In this document: piece after piece, positions 1 through 7,007 of the stretch
Layout of the letters: each line of letters opens with the position of its first letter
How positions within the stretch are numbered: position 1 is the first letter of the stretch
Assembly: GCA_021779005.1 (NCBI GenBank)
Contig: JAJYBN010000016.1
Coordinates: forward strand, 1-11,147
DNA from: Pseudomonadota bacterium
Lineage (GTDB): Bacteria > Pseudomonadota > Gammaproteobacteria > Natronospirales > REEB76
DNA: 11,147 nt
Direction of reading: 5' to 3'
Made by a program: the position numbers and the translations under genes
Notes under the pieces: generated by a model
Seen by the model: the letters and a program-made list of their open reading frames with translations, nothing else
The model's database searches: none
What the model was told of the DNA's origin: nothing

Positions 1-121
1 TAACACACTTGTCCAATATCTAGTATGTGACATGAACCAAGAGTCCGCCAACGGAGAATCCCTTAATTTAGAGGGTGATCAGCCGGTAACAGACACGCCG
101 CCCAGAGATCCCCCCCTTAAA

Positions 122-2962
122 TCAGCCCATGGGCAGCACCACGCGTACTTCCGAACCTTGTCCCGGGGCTGATGTGATCTCCAGCACACCGCCGACAAGC
201 CGTACTCGCTCCTCCATACCCAGCAGCCCCAAACTCTTGCCCGCCAAGGCTGTCTGGCGAGCGGCCTTCACATCGAACCCCCGGCCATTGTCACGGATTA
301 CGAGCACCAGATTACCGTCTGCCTGCCGCAACGATACCTGCGCTTCCTGCGCCTGTGCGTGGCGCAGGATGTTGGTAAACGCGCTCTGCAAAACCCTGAA
401 ACATGCGGTTTCCAGTAACGCTGGCAGGCGTGGCAGATCTTTATCGACGCTCAGCACCACTCGCAAGCCGGCCGATTCCACCCGCTCCCGTATGTACCAC
501 CTGACTGCCGCCACCAGCCCCAGATCGTCGAGTACCGAGGGTCTCAGGTTCAGGGACAGGGCACGCACCTGTTGCGTAAGGATGGTGATAATTGATGATG
601 CGTGCTTGACCTGCGCCACCATCGGACTTTCCCCCATCTGCTCTTCCGCGTTCTTGAGGCTGAGCAATGTCGCTGTCAAGCCTTGGCCCAGTTCATCATG
701 CAGTTCGCGGGCAATACGCCGGCGTTCCTCTTCCTGGGATTCCAGAATGCGGGCCGAGAGCGACTGCATTTCTTTCAGATAGGTCAGCGCGAGCCGCTCC
801 GCCTGATTGCGCTCCGTCAGATCCACGCCCATGCCGACCACACAATCTTCTCCCTGCCATTTGAAATGGCGCACCACATAATAGTAAGGAATGCGCCTGC
901 CATCCTTGCAACAGAGTTCTGCTTCGCCCTCCCATCTCGCGCCGCTCAGAATCGACGCTACAAATTCTTTATGTTTCGCACGCAGTTCCGGCGCTATCAT
1001 CTCAGCCGAAGTAATATGTCGCAATTCCTCCGCAGTATAGCCCGAGATCTCTTCTGTCTGGCGGTTCCAGCGCAGGAAACGCCCTTCGTGATTGATCACA
1101 TAAAAAATGCCCGGCAGGACATCCAGGGAATGAAATACGAAGTTACGTTCTTCGGCAATCTGCTGCTCTGCCACGACACGTGAAGTCACATCATTGAGCA
1201 TGACCTGGATGTTCTGGGCATCTAGCCGGTGCGCGCTGCCTTCGACAAATATGAGTTTGCCGTTTTTGTGGCCTAACCGGTCCTTGAAATTCAGGTAATC
1301 GCCGATGCCGAGCTGGTTTACTTGTTGGATTTGATCTATATCCGCCGCATCCACCAAAGCATCGATGCGCATGCTCAACAGTTCACTACGGCTGTAGCCG
1401 GCAATGGAGCACAGCGCCTCATTCGCATATAAGATCTCGCCCGTGGGCCGGCGCACCAGGATCCCCAGTATGGATTCTTCCACCAGTGCCCGGTAATGGC
1501 GCTCGCTTTCCTGCAGCTGGCGTTGTATCTGCAATCGTTGATTGATGTCCCTGTGGATCGACTGGAGATCGCCATTGGTCAGCCGCATGGTGCTGACCTC
1601 GACGGGGATGCCATGGCCATCCTTATGCCGCATCCAGGCCTCGAACCGTAAGGATTCACCGATCTTCAGGCGCTGACGCCACAGGTTGGATTCATCCACC
1701 AGGTGGGTGACGCGCATCTTCAGTAATTCTTCACGGCTGTAACCCAACATCGTGCACAGAGCCGCATTCACGAACACCAGCTCGCCGCTCACACGCCGTA
1801 CCATAATGCTGTCTGAAGCCTGTTCCAGCAGTTCCTTGTAACGTTCCTCGCTGGCCTCGCGGGAACTTTCCGCAATGCGCTGAGCTGCAACGCGTGCCTC
1901 GAGGTGTTCCGCCATCCGGTCCACACCTCGGGCGATAGCACCTATCTCCCCGTGGAGCTCTGCCAGCCCGGAGCGTACGCCTAATTCGCCCGTACCGATG
2001 CGCTGCAACGTCGATAGAAGCGGCCGGATCCGCTGTGTGATAAATCTGCCTGAAACCCGCCAGATGATGAGGATGATGATCAGCGTAATCACGGCGATGA
2101 TGGAGAAATCACGTATCAGCGGCAGGAACGCCAGACGTTTTATGAGGCTCCCATCGATACCACTGGCGACATAGAGCCCAGCACCGGGAGTACCCGTACT
2201 GATCTGTCTGAAGGTGTAAAACCGCACTTTCCCGTCCAATCCAGGGATCTCAATATCGGGTGTGCCAGCCGCATTCACTGCCGCCTTGAACAAGGCTGCC
2301 TGTGATTGAACACTGCCGACATAGCCCTGTGCGCTGGGGTAATACATCAGCACTGTGCCATCGCCGCTGAAGACCGTAATCTGGGCGTAACGGGATAAGG
2401 CCGCATCAGGGGGAGGCTCCAATGCCAGGGGCGAGGCCGCTACAGTTATCATGCTGGTGAGATTGCCCCGGCTGTCGAAATTCGGCGCCGAGAAAATCAG
2501 CAGCCCTCGATGGGTTATGCGTCCATGTGGAATTACATCGCTGGTGTATTTATGCGTCAGTAAAACTTGTTTAAACCACCGCGTGTCGGATGCATTGAAA
2601 GGCTTCGTCAAAGGCAGAGCGCTGCAGACAAATTCACCCTGCAGCGACACTACACTGAAGTTCTCATAGACAGGCATCTGCGCCTGAAGTGCTGCCAGCG
2701 TACGGCCGCATTCTGCCGGCCCCGCGTTGATTGCTGGTGATGACGCCATGAGCGTCAGCAGGTCGTGGCTTCTGGAGATCAGGCTCTGGTAGCGTTCCGC
2801 GACTGCGTTCGATGTCAGCGCGGCCACATCATAGGTATAGCCTAACGAGGTGCGATAGCGTTCGATAGCGGAGTAGGTGGCAAGTAGGATGACTGGCAAG
2901 ATACAGGCCGCCACCAATAACAGCAGACGAATACGCAGGCTCGTAGGCAAGATTGATTTCAT
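122..2962 (-). CDS. Membrane-bound sensor histidine kinase, Cache-like sensor, HAMP, three PAS, NarX/DegS-type kinase core
   Basis: This 946-residue protein should autophosphorylate on a histidine and pass the phosphate to a NarL-type regulator, most likely the one at 3739-4383. Membrane segments lie at about 12-32 and 285-302. They enclose a roughly 250-residue periplasmic region whose position and size suit a double-Cache sensor (fold inferred). A HAMP-like linker follows (about 303-360), then PAS domains at about 372-480, 488-600 and 605-720; each of the first two ends in a D-I/V-N/T-x-R PAC-type tail. The HisKA_3 box is ARELHDELGQ with phospho-acceptor His755. The ATPase part shows an N-box (Asn864, His868), DNGRG at 891-895 and GLLGMEER at 912-919. 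All catalytic motifs are present. The start ATG is preceded by a weak purine-rich AAGAAGA. The ligand cannot be read from sequence; PAS domains often bind heme, flavin or small molecules, but I see no diagnostic residue. Confidence 0.95.
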   Translation of the reverse strand: MKSILPTSLRIRLLLLVAACILPVILLATYSAIERYRTSLGYTYDVAALTSNAVAERYQSLISRSHDLLTLMASSPAINAGPAECGRTLAALQAQMPVYENFSVVSLQGEFVCSALPLTKPFNASDTRWFKQVLLTHKYTSDVIPHGRITHRGLLIFSAPNFDSRGNLTSMITVAASPLALEPPPDAALSRYAQITVFSGDGTVLMYYPSAQGYVGSVQSQAALFKAAVNAAGTPDIEIPGLDGKVRFYTFRQISTGTPGAGLYVASGIDGSLIKRLAFLPLIRDFSIIAVITLIIILIIWRVSGRFITQRIRPLLSTLQRIGTGELGVRSGLAELHGEIGAIARGVDRMAEHLEARVAAQRIAESSREASEERYKELLEQASDSIMVRRVSGELVFVNAALCTMLGYSREELLKMRVTHLVDESNLWRQRLKIGESLRFEAWMRHKDGHGIPVEVSTMRLTNGDLQSIHRDINQRLQIQRQLQESERHYRALVEESILGILVRRPTGEILYANEALCSIAGYSRSELLSMRIDALVDAADIDQIQQVNQLGIGDYLNFKDRLGHKNGKLIFVEGSAHRLDAQNIQVMLNDVTSRVVAEQQIAEERNFVFHSLDVLPGIFYVINHEGRFLRWNRQTEEISGYTAEELRHITSAEMIAPELRAKHKEFVASILSGARWEGEAELCCKDGRRIPYYYVVRHFKWQGEDCVVGMGVDLTERNQAERLALTYLKEMQSLSARILESQEEERRRIARELHDELGQGLTATLLSLKNAEEQMGESPMVAQVKHASSIITILTQQVRALSLNLRPSVLDDLGLVAAVRWYIRERVESAGLRVVLSVDKDLPRLPALLETACFRVLQSAFTNILRHAQAQEAQVSLRQADGNLVLVIRDNGRGFDVKAARQTALAGKSLGLLGMEERVRLVGGVLEITSAPGQGSEVRVVLPMG

Positions 2963-3001
2963 TCAGCGGTCTTCTTTTGACAGTTGCGATTCCAGCATGG
3001 C

Positions 3002-3033
3002 TGATAGGGTATCACCCGCAGGCTTTGGCCTGC
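3002..3033. repeat. Palindrome and hairpin in front of the sensor kinase
   Basis: TGATA-GGG-TATCA (3002-3014) is a perfect inverted repeat about 40 bases before the kinase start. Immediately behind it GCAGGC-TTTG-GCCTGC (3018-3033) forms a six-base-pair stem with a tetraloop. The first could be an operator and the second a leader hairpin in the kinase mRNA. No T-run follows the hairpin, so it is not a good terminator. The rest of the gap 2963-3209 shows no gene and no clear sigma-70 promoter. Confidence 0.35.
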
Positions 3034-3209
3034 CCGTTACCACAATCCATCGGTTGGCGATTCTAAAGATCACCCAGTGCTCCTGAGGGCGCTTAGTTTT
3101 GAACAGGAATAATCCCTAGTAGATTACCGGGTTTTTCCAAGTGTTTATCCCGCCGTGTTTTGCTATAAGTAAATCAGTAAAAACCAAATCTAGCTGAGTA
3201 TAACCACCC

Positions 3210-3253
3210 GGCTGAAAGGTCTGGGCCCGGATAGCGGAGCCATCCGATCAGCC
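3210..3253 (+). promoter_or_regulatory. Candidate structured mRNA leader of the spore-coat-U-like gene
   Basis: GGCTGA (3210-3215) pairs perfectly with TCAGCC (3248-3253). Inside it CGGAT (3228-3232) pairs with ATCCG (3242-3246) around a nine-base loop, leaving a 12-base internal strand containing GGGCCC. The result is a two-tier hairpin ending about 50 bases before the GTG start. I compared it by eye with the c-di-GMP-I riboswitch, a plausible leader for a surface-protein gene, but the conserved ACGCAAAGCC segment is absent. The structure is visible; a regulatory role is inference. Confidence 0.35.
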
Positions 3254-3304
3254 TTGCGTCTGGAGCGCTTCCGGCAAGCGACAGCCCATCGAAAGGAAAG
3301 TCAG

Positions 3305-3709
3305 GTGTCGAGAATTTTTTTCAATATTTGCATATTCGCGGCTTTGACGGTCGCTCTGGCACTGACGCCGAGCATGGCCTCGGCGGATAATAGCCATGGA
3401 CAATTTTTGGTTTCCGTGACAGTCATCGATACATGCCGCATCGCCATGCGGCACATGGACATCTCTGGGTCGGCTGCCAGCCAGGAGGCGACCAGGGGCG
3501 TGGTGGCCTTGAATTGCTCGAAGCACACCGCCTATGACATCAGTATCGGCTCCGGAATTGATGCTGCCAGCCCCCCGGTCCTGGCGAGTATATCCGGCTT
3601 GGGTGATGGCGCGACTCAGATGATACCCGTTTATAGCAAAGTACCTGCCCGTATCAGCGAGGCCAATGGTGTGAGTACCAGAGTCCTCACTATGACGATC
3701 ACGTACTGA
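3305..3709 (+). CDS. Small secreted spore-coat-U (SCPU)-like domain protein
   Basis: The protein has 134 residues from the GTG at 3305, chosen because AGGAAAG (3294-3300) lies just upstream and the product then begins with a clean signal peptide (hydrophobic 5-20, SMASA cleavage near 27). A TTG at 3254 in the same frame would bury the signal peptide. The mature part resembles the spore coat U domain, the fold of Csu-type archaic pilus subunits and Myxococcus coat protein U. Visible hallmarks are an early F-x-V-x-V-x-V strand ending in Cys44, G-x-V-x-L-x-C with Cys71 (a likely disulfide partner), a Y-D-I-S-I-G-S-G strand, and the terminal VPA...VLTMTITY strand. The mature chain of about 107 residues is short for the family, and the usual L-x-Y-x-L-Y...W-G middle segment is not recognisable. 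No usher or chaperone gene is adjacent. Family assignment is fairly likely; its function is unknown. Confidence 0.75.
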   Translation: MSRIFFNICIFAALTVALALTPSMASADNSHGQFLVSVTVIDTCRIAMRHMDISGSAASQEATRGVVALNCSKHTAYDISIGSGIDAASPPVLASISGLGDGATQMIPVYSKVPARISEANGVSTRVLTMTITY

Positions 3710-3728
3710 GTGATCCGACAAACCAGCC

Positions 3729-3769
3729 AGCGCGGCGCTTACTTGTTCGTAAGTGGCGACAGCCGCGCT
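3729..3769. terminator. Nested hairpin between convergent genes, possible weak terminator
   Basis: AGCGCGGC (3729-3736) pairs with GCCGCGCT (3762-3769), and within it CTTAC (3738-3742) pairs with GTAAG (3749-3753). The structure lies 20 bases after the SCPU-like stop codon and overlaps the last codons and stop of the convergent response regulator. There is no T-run on either side, so termination is only suggested by position. Confidence 0.3.
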
Positions 3770-4383
3770 GCATAACGCACCAACGCCGATGCGTTGGGGA
3801 TCCCCAGGCGTTCCATGAGTTGCGTGCGGTGACTCTCGACGGTCTTGATACTCACCTTGAGCTCGAACGCGATCTGCTTGACATTCTTGCCTTCCGAGAT
3901 CAGTTGCAGAATCTGTTTTTGTCTCGGTGTCAGCTGATGGGAGTGGCTGGGCTTCCCCGTGGCCTGGCCAAAAAAGTCTTCCATCACCCGCTTGGAGATG
4001 GCGGCGCTCAGATACGTGCCGCCGCGCGCGACCGCCTCGATGGCCAGCTTGAGTTCATCCGGGGTCGCCTCTTTCAGCACGTATGCAGATGCTCCGGAAC
4101 TTAACGCCTGGGTCACATATTCTTCATTGGCATGCATGGACAGGATGATGACGCGCACCTGAGCACGGTGTGCATGGATCTGTGCGGTAGCGTCCAACCC
4201 GTTCACATCACCCATGGCCAGATCCATGATCACGATATCGGGATGAAACTTGACGGCTAAATCTACGGCCTGACGACCGCTTGAAGCCTCTGCGATCACC
4301 TGGACATCCGCCATCGTCTGCAGCAGCTTGGCCAGGCCCGCCCGGAAAATGGCGTGATCATCTGCGATTAACACCCTTACCAT
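3739..4383 (-). CDS. NarL/FixJ-family response regulator
   Basis: The 214-residue, two-domain transcription regulator has an N-terminal receiver domain (about 1-120) with the acidic pair Asp8/Asp9, phospho-acceptor Asp54, Ser82 and Lys104, so all phosphorylation residues are present. A LuxR-type helix-turn-helix (about 145-208) follows, containing LTPRQKQILQLISEGKNVKQ and the recognition-helix segment SIKTVESHR. The start ATG has a good Shine-Dalgarno, AGAGGTGG (4390-4397), six bases upstream. The HisKA_3 kinase at 122-2962 is the natural partner because that kinase class works with NarL-type regulators, and both genes are on the minus strand, but the plus-strand SCPU-like gene separates them. 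The two are therefore unlikely to share one simple transcript. Targets are not visible; the SCPU-like gene is a reasonable guess. Confidence 0.95.
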   Translation of the reverse strand: MVRVLIADDHAIFRAGLAKLLQTMADVQVIAEASSGRQAVDLAVKFHPDIVIMDLAMGDVNGLDATAQIHAHRAQVRVIILSMHANEEYVTQALSSGASAYVLKEATPDELKLAIEAVARGGTYLSAAISKRVMEDFFGQATGKPSHSHQLTPRQKQILQLISEGKNVKQIAFELKVSIKTVESHRTQLMERLGIPNASALVRYAARLSPLTNK

Positions 4384-4584
4384 CGGAATCCACCTCTATG
4401 GTCAGCCATCTCGAAACCCGATACTGTTATTCAGTTTTAGTATAGAGCATGCAGGCAGCCAGTAACCGGGCAATTCAGTGTAGCAAAGGTCACGGGGCTT
4501 TCGCCCATAGGGGTTACACGCTCACGGAGCTGGCCGCGAGCATGCTCGGTGGGATGTTTACCAAGCCCCTGCATGAGACCGGCC

Positions 4585-5532
4585 ATGAGTGACCTAAAAC
4601 CACCCCTCGAATCGAACTACATCCCGCCCCGGAGCGTGCCACAGATGGGAATCATGAGTTACCCGGTTCGCAGCGCTGATCTTGGCGGAGGCCTCACCGT
4701 GGTGCGCGCACTGCCGCTCCGGCAGCAGCGCCTGGTAGGCGCATGGTGTTTTCTGGATCACTTTGGACCCTTGTCCTTCGATGACCGGAAAGCCATGGAC
4801 ATAGCACCGCATCCGCATATCGGCCTGCAAACCGTCTCCTGGCTGTTCGATGGCGAGGTGCTGCACAACGACAGCCTGGGCTGCAGCGGCGTGGCGCGCC
4901 CCGGCGAACTGAACCTCATGACTGCTGGCATGGCCATCAGCCATGCGGAGGAAACTCCACCCCGAAACTCGGGGAAACTCCACGGCTTGCAGCTATGGGT
5001 GGCGTTGCCCGACGCTGAACGCTGGCGGCAACCGAGTTTCGATCATCACACAGACCTGCCGGTCGTCGAGCCGGGGGGCGGGCATGCACATCTTTTTGTC
5101 GGCGAGTTGGCAGGACAACGATCCAAGGCGCGTACTTTCTCGCCCATCGTCGGTGCAGAACTCAATCTTGGGGCAAACGCCCAGATGCGCCTGCCGCTGA
5201 ACGCCGGGTGGGAACACGCACTCGTCATCATCGAGGGAGAGGTCTCGTTCGATGGCCAACAGCTGGCACCCGGGGCGTTGCATTATCTCGGCCCCCTGCG
5301 GAACGGTATCGAACTATTGGCGAAACATCCGGCGCGTGCGGTACTGATCGGTGGCGCACCGTTCGGGGAGTCCATCATCCTCTGGTGGAATTTCGTGGCG
5401 CGATCTGCTGAGGAGATCCAGGTGGCACGCGATGACTGGGAGCAGCATCGCCGCTTCGGTGAAGTGCAGGCCTACAAAGGTGAACGGCTGAAATCGCCAT
5501 CCTTCAGTGTGCGGCCTATTGCCAGTCTCTGA
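4585..5532 (+). CDS. Pirin family bicupin protein
   Basis: This is a pirin-type double cupin of 315 residues from the ATG at 4585. Bacterial pirins include quercetin dioxygenases and proteins that bind metabolic enzymes; the substrate here is unknown. Counted from the 4585 start, the metal ligands His76 and His78 (HPHIGLQT) and His120 and Glu122 (ISHAEE) match the pirin pattern of two histidines, then histidine and glutamate about 42 residues later. The C-terminal cupin ends in GESIILWWNFV, typical of the longer pirins. An upstream in-frame ATG at 4549 would add 12 residues; neither start has a convincing Shine-Dalgarno, and 4585 is preferred because pirin homology begins after it. The gene is transcribed away from the response regulator, with about 200 bases between them. 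No signal peptide is seen, so it is cytoplasmic. Confidence 0.9.
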   Translation: MSDLKPPLESNYIPPRSVPQMGIMSYPVRSADLGGGLTVVRALPLRQQRLVGAWCFLDHFGPLSFDDRKAMDIAPHPHIGLQTVSWLFDGEVLHNDSLGCSGVARPGELNLMTAGMAISHAEETPPRNSGKLHGLQLWVALPDAERWRQPSFDHHTDLPVVEPGGGHAHLFVGELAGQRSKARTFSPIVGAELNLGANAQMRLPLNAGWEHALVIIEGEVSFDGQQLAPGALHYLGPLRNGIELLAKHPARAVLIGGAPFGESIILWWNFVARSAEEIQVARDDWEQHRRFGEVQAYKGERLKSPSFSVRPIASL

Positions 5533-5546
5533 CCTTAGCCGGTCAG
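5529..5546 (+). terminator. Weak hairpin at the pirin stop codon
   Basis: CTGACC (5529-5534) pairs with GGTCAG (5541-5546) around a six-base loop, overlapping the pirin stop codon. Only a short GTTTA follows, so this is at best a weak terminator. Confidence 0.3.
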
Positions 5547-5549
5547 CGT

Positions 5550-5759
5550 TTACTGAATGCGAGAGCGACCACTCACCAGCGAGTGGTCAGCCCCGTGGGC
5601 GGTGGCACGATGTCTATGGCCACAGCCATAGGCCAGGGGGTCGATGCCATGCTGGCGACACAGGCTGGATTTTGTAATCAGCGCCGCCCGCAACGTTCAT
5701 TCATTGCGCTGACCGGCAGGAAACAGTTCAGCATACTCGCGAATCCACACGGCCCAAGC
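5550..5759 (-). pseudogene. Decayed lysozyme-like gene fragment, homologous to 7008-7535
   Basis: Read on the minus strand, this stretch encodes WIREYAELFPAGQRNE, an in-frame TGA stop (5697-5699), then TLRAALITKSSLCR and GIDPLAYGCG, running to a TAA at 5550-5552. The intact gene at 7008-7535 reads RTLQAVLITESSLCR and GIDHRAYGCG at the equivalent place. At DNA level the two share exact blocks such as the 15 bases from 5620 (also from 7285) and GCGACACAGGCTGGATT. The codon matching the presumed catalytic glutamate is AAA (5670-5672) instead of GAA, giving lysine. The C-terminal half of the domain is missing and the N-terminus is not recognisable. One stop, a lost catalytic residue and truncation make this a non-functional remnant of a paralogue. 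Confidence 0.8.
5567..5588. repeat. Perfect 8-bp inverted repeat
   Basis: GACCACTC (5567-5574) and GAGTGGTC (5581-5588) are perfect complements around ACCAGC. It lies in the degraded tail of the lysozyme-like pseudogene and about 35 bases after the pirin stop codon. No T-run follows. It might be a terminator-like or protective 3' hairpin for the pirin mRNA. Confidence 0.4.
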
Positions 5760-5810
5760 GCATTCCGATGGCCAAATTTGAAGTAACGGGACTCTTTTCG
5801 CCGGACAAAG

Positions 5811-5846
5811 AAAACGGCGGCCAAGGGCCGCCGCGTTCTTTTTTCC
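5811..5846. terminator. Strong bidirectional intrinsic terminator
   Basis: CGGCGGCC (5815-5822) pairs perfectly with GGCCGCCG (5826-5833) around the loop AAG. On the plus strand TTCTTTTTT follows. On the minus strand the tract after the stem reads TTTTCTTT. It lies 19 bases downstream of the PEP-CTERM stop codon and should end that transcript; in the other direction it would stop read-through from the pirin side. Confidence 0.88.
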
Positions 5847-5864
5847 TGAGCTTTTGGGTGTCGG

Positions 5865-6668
5865 TCAGACTCTGCGCCGACGCAACCAGGTCAATCCGCC
5901 TACGAATGCGAGCCCCAGTCCCAGGAGCGCCAGCGATCCCGGCTCAGGTACAGAGAAGCAATCGACACCCGGCGTGCAAATCGGCTTGCCGCCAATAGTG
6001 GCACCTGCAAAGGCTAATCCCGTGTCATAGATTGTATCTAGCCAGTTCACGACCCCGAACTGTAGGTAGTAGTTGCCGTCGGTCGGAATACCATAGGTTG
6101 CCGCAATCCAACCGGTATACCCACAGCCCGTGGAATAACAAGAGCCAGAATAACCACCCAAAGGTGACCAAACCGGTCCACCCGGAATAATAGGGGTACT
6201 GGGTGGCACAATCGTGGCAGTGATAGACGGCATGCCAAATCCCGGGACGGTATCGGCACCGGGGGTGGGGTTCGTCCTGGCGTCGAACAGCGTTGCGACA
6301 ACAGTGTTTGTGCCATCAAGCAACTGCGCCCACGCGTATTCTATAAAACCGGCGCCGTCCGAGGTCACGTAGTTGAAATAGAATGCGAGGGCGTCACCAG
6401 CGGCAGCACCGAACAAGGGTGAGGTAGCGACAGACCCATTGGTTTCGCTGCCCAATGTTAACCCAGCAGGAAAATAAGAGCTGCCGTTGGTTGTAATGTA
6501 GCTGTAGCCGGGCCCATACGCCGGCGGTGCTGTTACCACGCCATCGGGACCGAGGTCGCCGCAGACACCATCACACGTCCACCCGGCGGGCAATGCGAAT
6601 GAAGGATTGCTGAAGCCCGTCGCAGTGAGTGCTAGCGAAGCAAGTATTAGCTTAAAAGTGGATTTCAT
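5865..6668 (-). CDS. PEP-CTERM sorting domain protein (exosortase substrate)
   Basis: This exported protein has 267 residues from the ATG at 6668. That start is favoured over the ATG at 6683 because GGAGGG sits just upstream of it and the product then begins MKSTFKLILASLAL, a normal signal peptide (cleavage probably after SFA, near 25). The C-terminus has the full sorting tag: VPEPGSLALLGLGLAFVGG followed by a short helix end and RRRR. In this class exosortase cuts near the PEP motif and the protein reaches the surface or matrix. The central region is rich in Gly, Tyr, Thr and Pro with few charges and several cysteines. The block GWTCDGVCGDLGPDGVV and the FYFNYVTSDG stretch recall, from memory, a conserved PEP-CTERM subfamily (NF038132); that is less certain. 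No exosortase gene is in the window, so the sorting machinery must lie elsewhere. Confidence 0.93.
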   Translation of the reverse strand: MKSTFKLILASLALTATGFSNPSFALPAGWTCDGVCGDLGPDGVVTAPPAYGPGYSYITTNGSSYFPAGLTLGSETNGSVATSPLFGAAAGDALAFYFNYVTSDGAGFIEYAWAQLLDGTNTVVATLFDARTNPTPGADTVPGFGMPSITATIVPPSTPIIPGGPVWSPLGGYSGSCYSTGCGYTGWIAATYGIPTDGNYYLQFGVVNWLDTIYDTGLAFAGATIGGKPICTPGVDCFSVPEPGSLALLGLGLAFVGGLTWLRRRRV

Positions 6669-6729
6669 TTTCACGCCCTCCATGGCTAAGGTGTTAAAAA
6701 TCGATAGGCATTGCTACACCTTAAAACGC

Positions 6730-6745
6730 AGCAACTCTTATGCCA
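6730..6745 (-). promoter_or_regulatory. Sigma-54 (-24/-12) promoter of the PEP-CTERM gene
   Basis: On the minus strand this reads TGGCATAAGAGTTGCT. It matches the RpoN consensus TGGCAC-N5-TTGCW at the invariant GG and GC with exact spacing. Transcription would start near 6719, giving a leader of about 50 bases before the ATG at 6668. Sigma-54 control is known for some PEP-CTERM genes, where the PrsK/PrsR system found near exosortase loci includes an NtrC-type activator. Confidence 0.8.
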
Positions 6746-6883
6746 GCACCCCGAAGTAGATTGGAATAGTCATATGAAACAATAGCTTATATTTTTTATG
6801 GTGAGAAAGGCACGCCACCGGCGGGACCTAAATTTTGAAAACTGTAAAGATTTCCGACAGTGGTTGGCCGGCTTCAAAACTAA

Positions 6884-6899
6884 GTATCGCCGGCGATAC
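6884..6899. promoter_or_regulatory. Perfect 16-base palindrome, candidate activator (UAS) site
   Basis: GTATCGCCGGCGATAC is fully self-complementary. It lies about 140 bases upstream of the -24 element of the PEP-CTERM promoter, within the usual 80-200 base range for NtrC-family activator sites. The remainder of 6746-7007 contains only a small CACGC-GAATA-GCGTG inverted repeat (6961-6975) and no gene. Assignment to PrsR or any named activator is inference. Confidence 0.55.
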
Positions 6900-7007
6900 C
6901 ACGTTCCGCACCGCATTATCTGCGTAACCCATTATTTATTCATACAATTTACGGTATGCACACGCGAATAGCGTGAATGCCGATAGGGCAGCTTTAAATG
7001 CAGGGTG

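Noticed and set aside
2..172. Plus-strand reading frame open from the window edge, possibly the tail of an upstream gene
   Set aside because: Only 56 codons, no recognisable domain, and it overlaps the end of the sensor kinase by about 50 bases; it may be chance.
129..1183. Long plus-strand frames (217 and 193 codons) opposite the sensor kinase
   Set aside because: They are antisense to well-supported HisKA_3/ATPase and PAS coding sequence and have Arg/Ser/Pro-rich compositions typical of shadow frames.
3210..3253. c-di-GMP-I (GEMM) riboswitch
   Set aside because: The conserved ACGCAAAGCC core and the tetraloop-receptor layout are missing, so only a generic structured leader is reported.
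3248..3721. Minus-strand 157-codon frame opposite the SCPU-like gene
   Set aside because: It has no domain or signal sequence, whereas the plus frame has a signal peptide, ribosome binding site and family-like strands.
4594..4983. Minus-strand 129-codon frame opposite the pirin gene
   Set aside because: It is fully antisense to conserved pirin metal-binding sequence and has no features of its own.
5583..5998. Plus-strand frames of 67 and 76 codons between the pirin and PEP-CTERM genes
   Set aside because: One runs antisense through the lysozyme-like remnant and the other through the terminator and PEP-CTERM tail; neither has a ribosome binding site or domain.
6808..6822. Second sigma-54-like site on the minus strand (TGGCGTGCCTTTCTC)
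   Set aside because: The -12 GC dinucleotide is missing at the required spacing; the site at 6730-6745 is far better.
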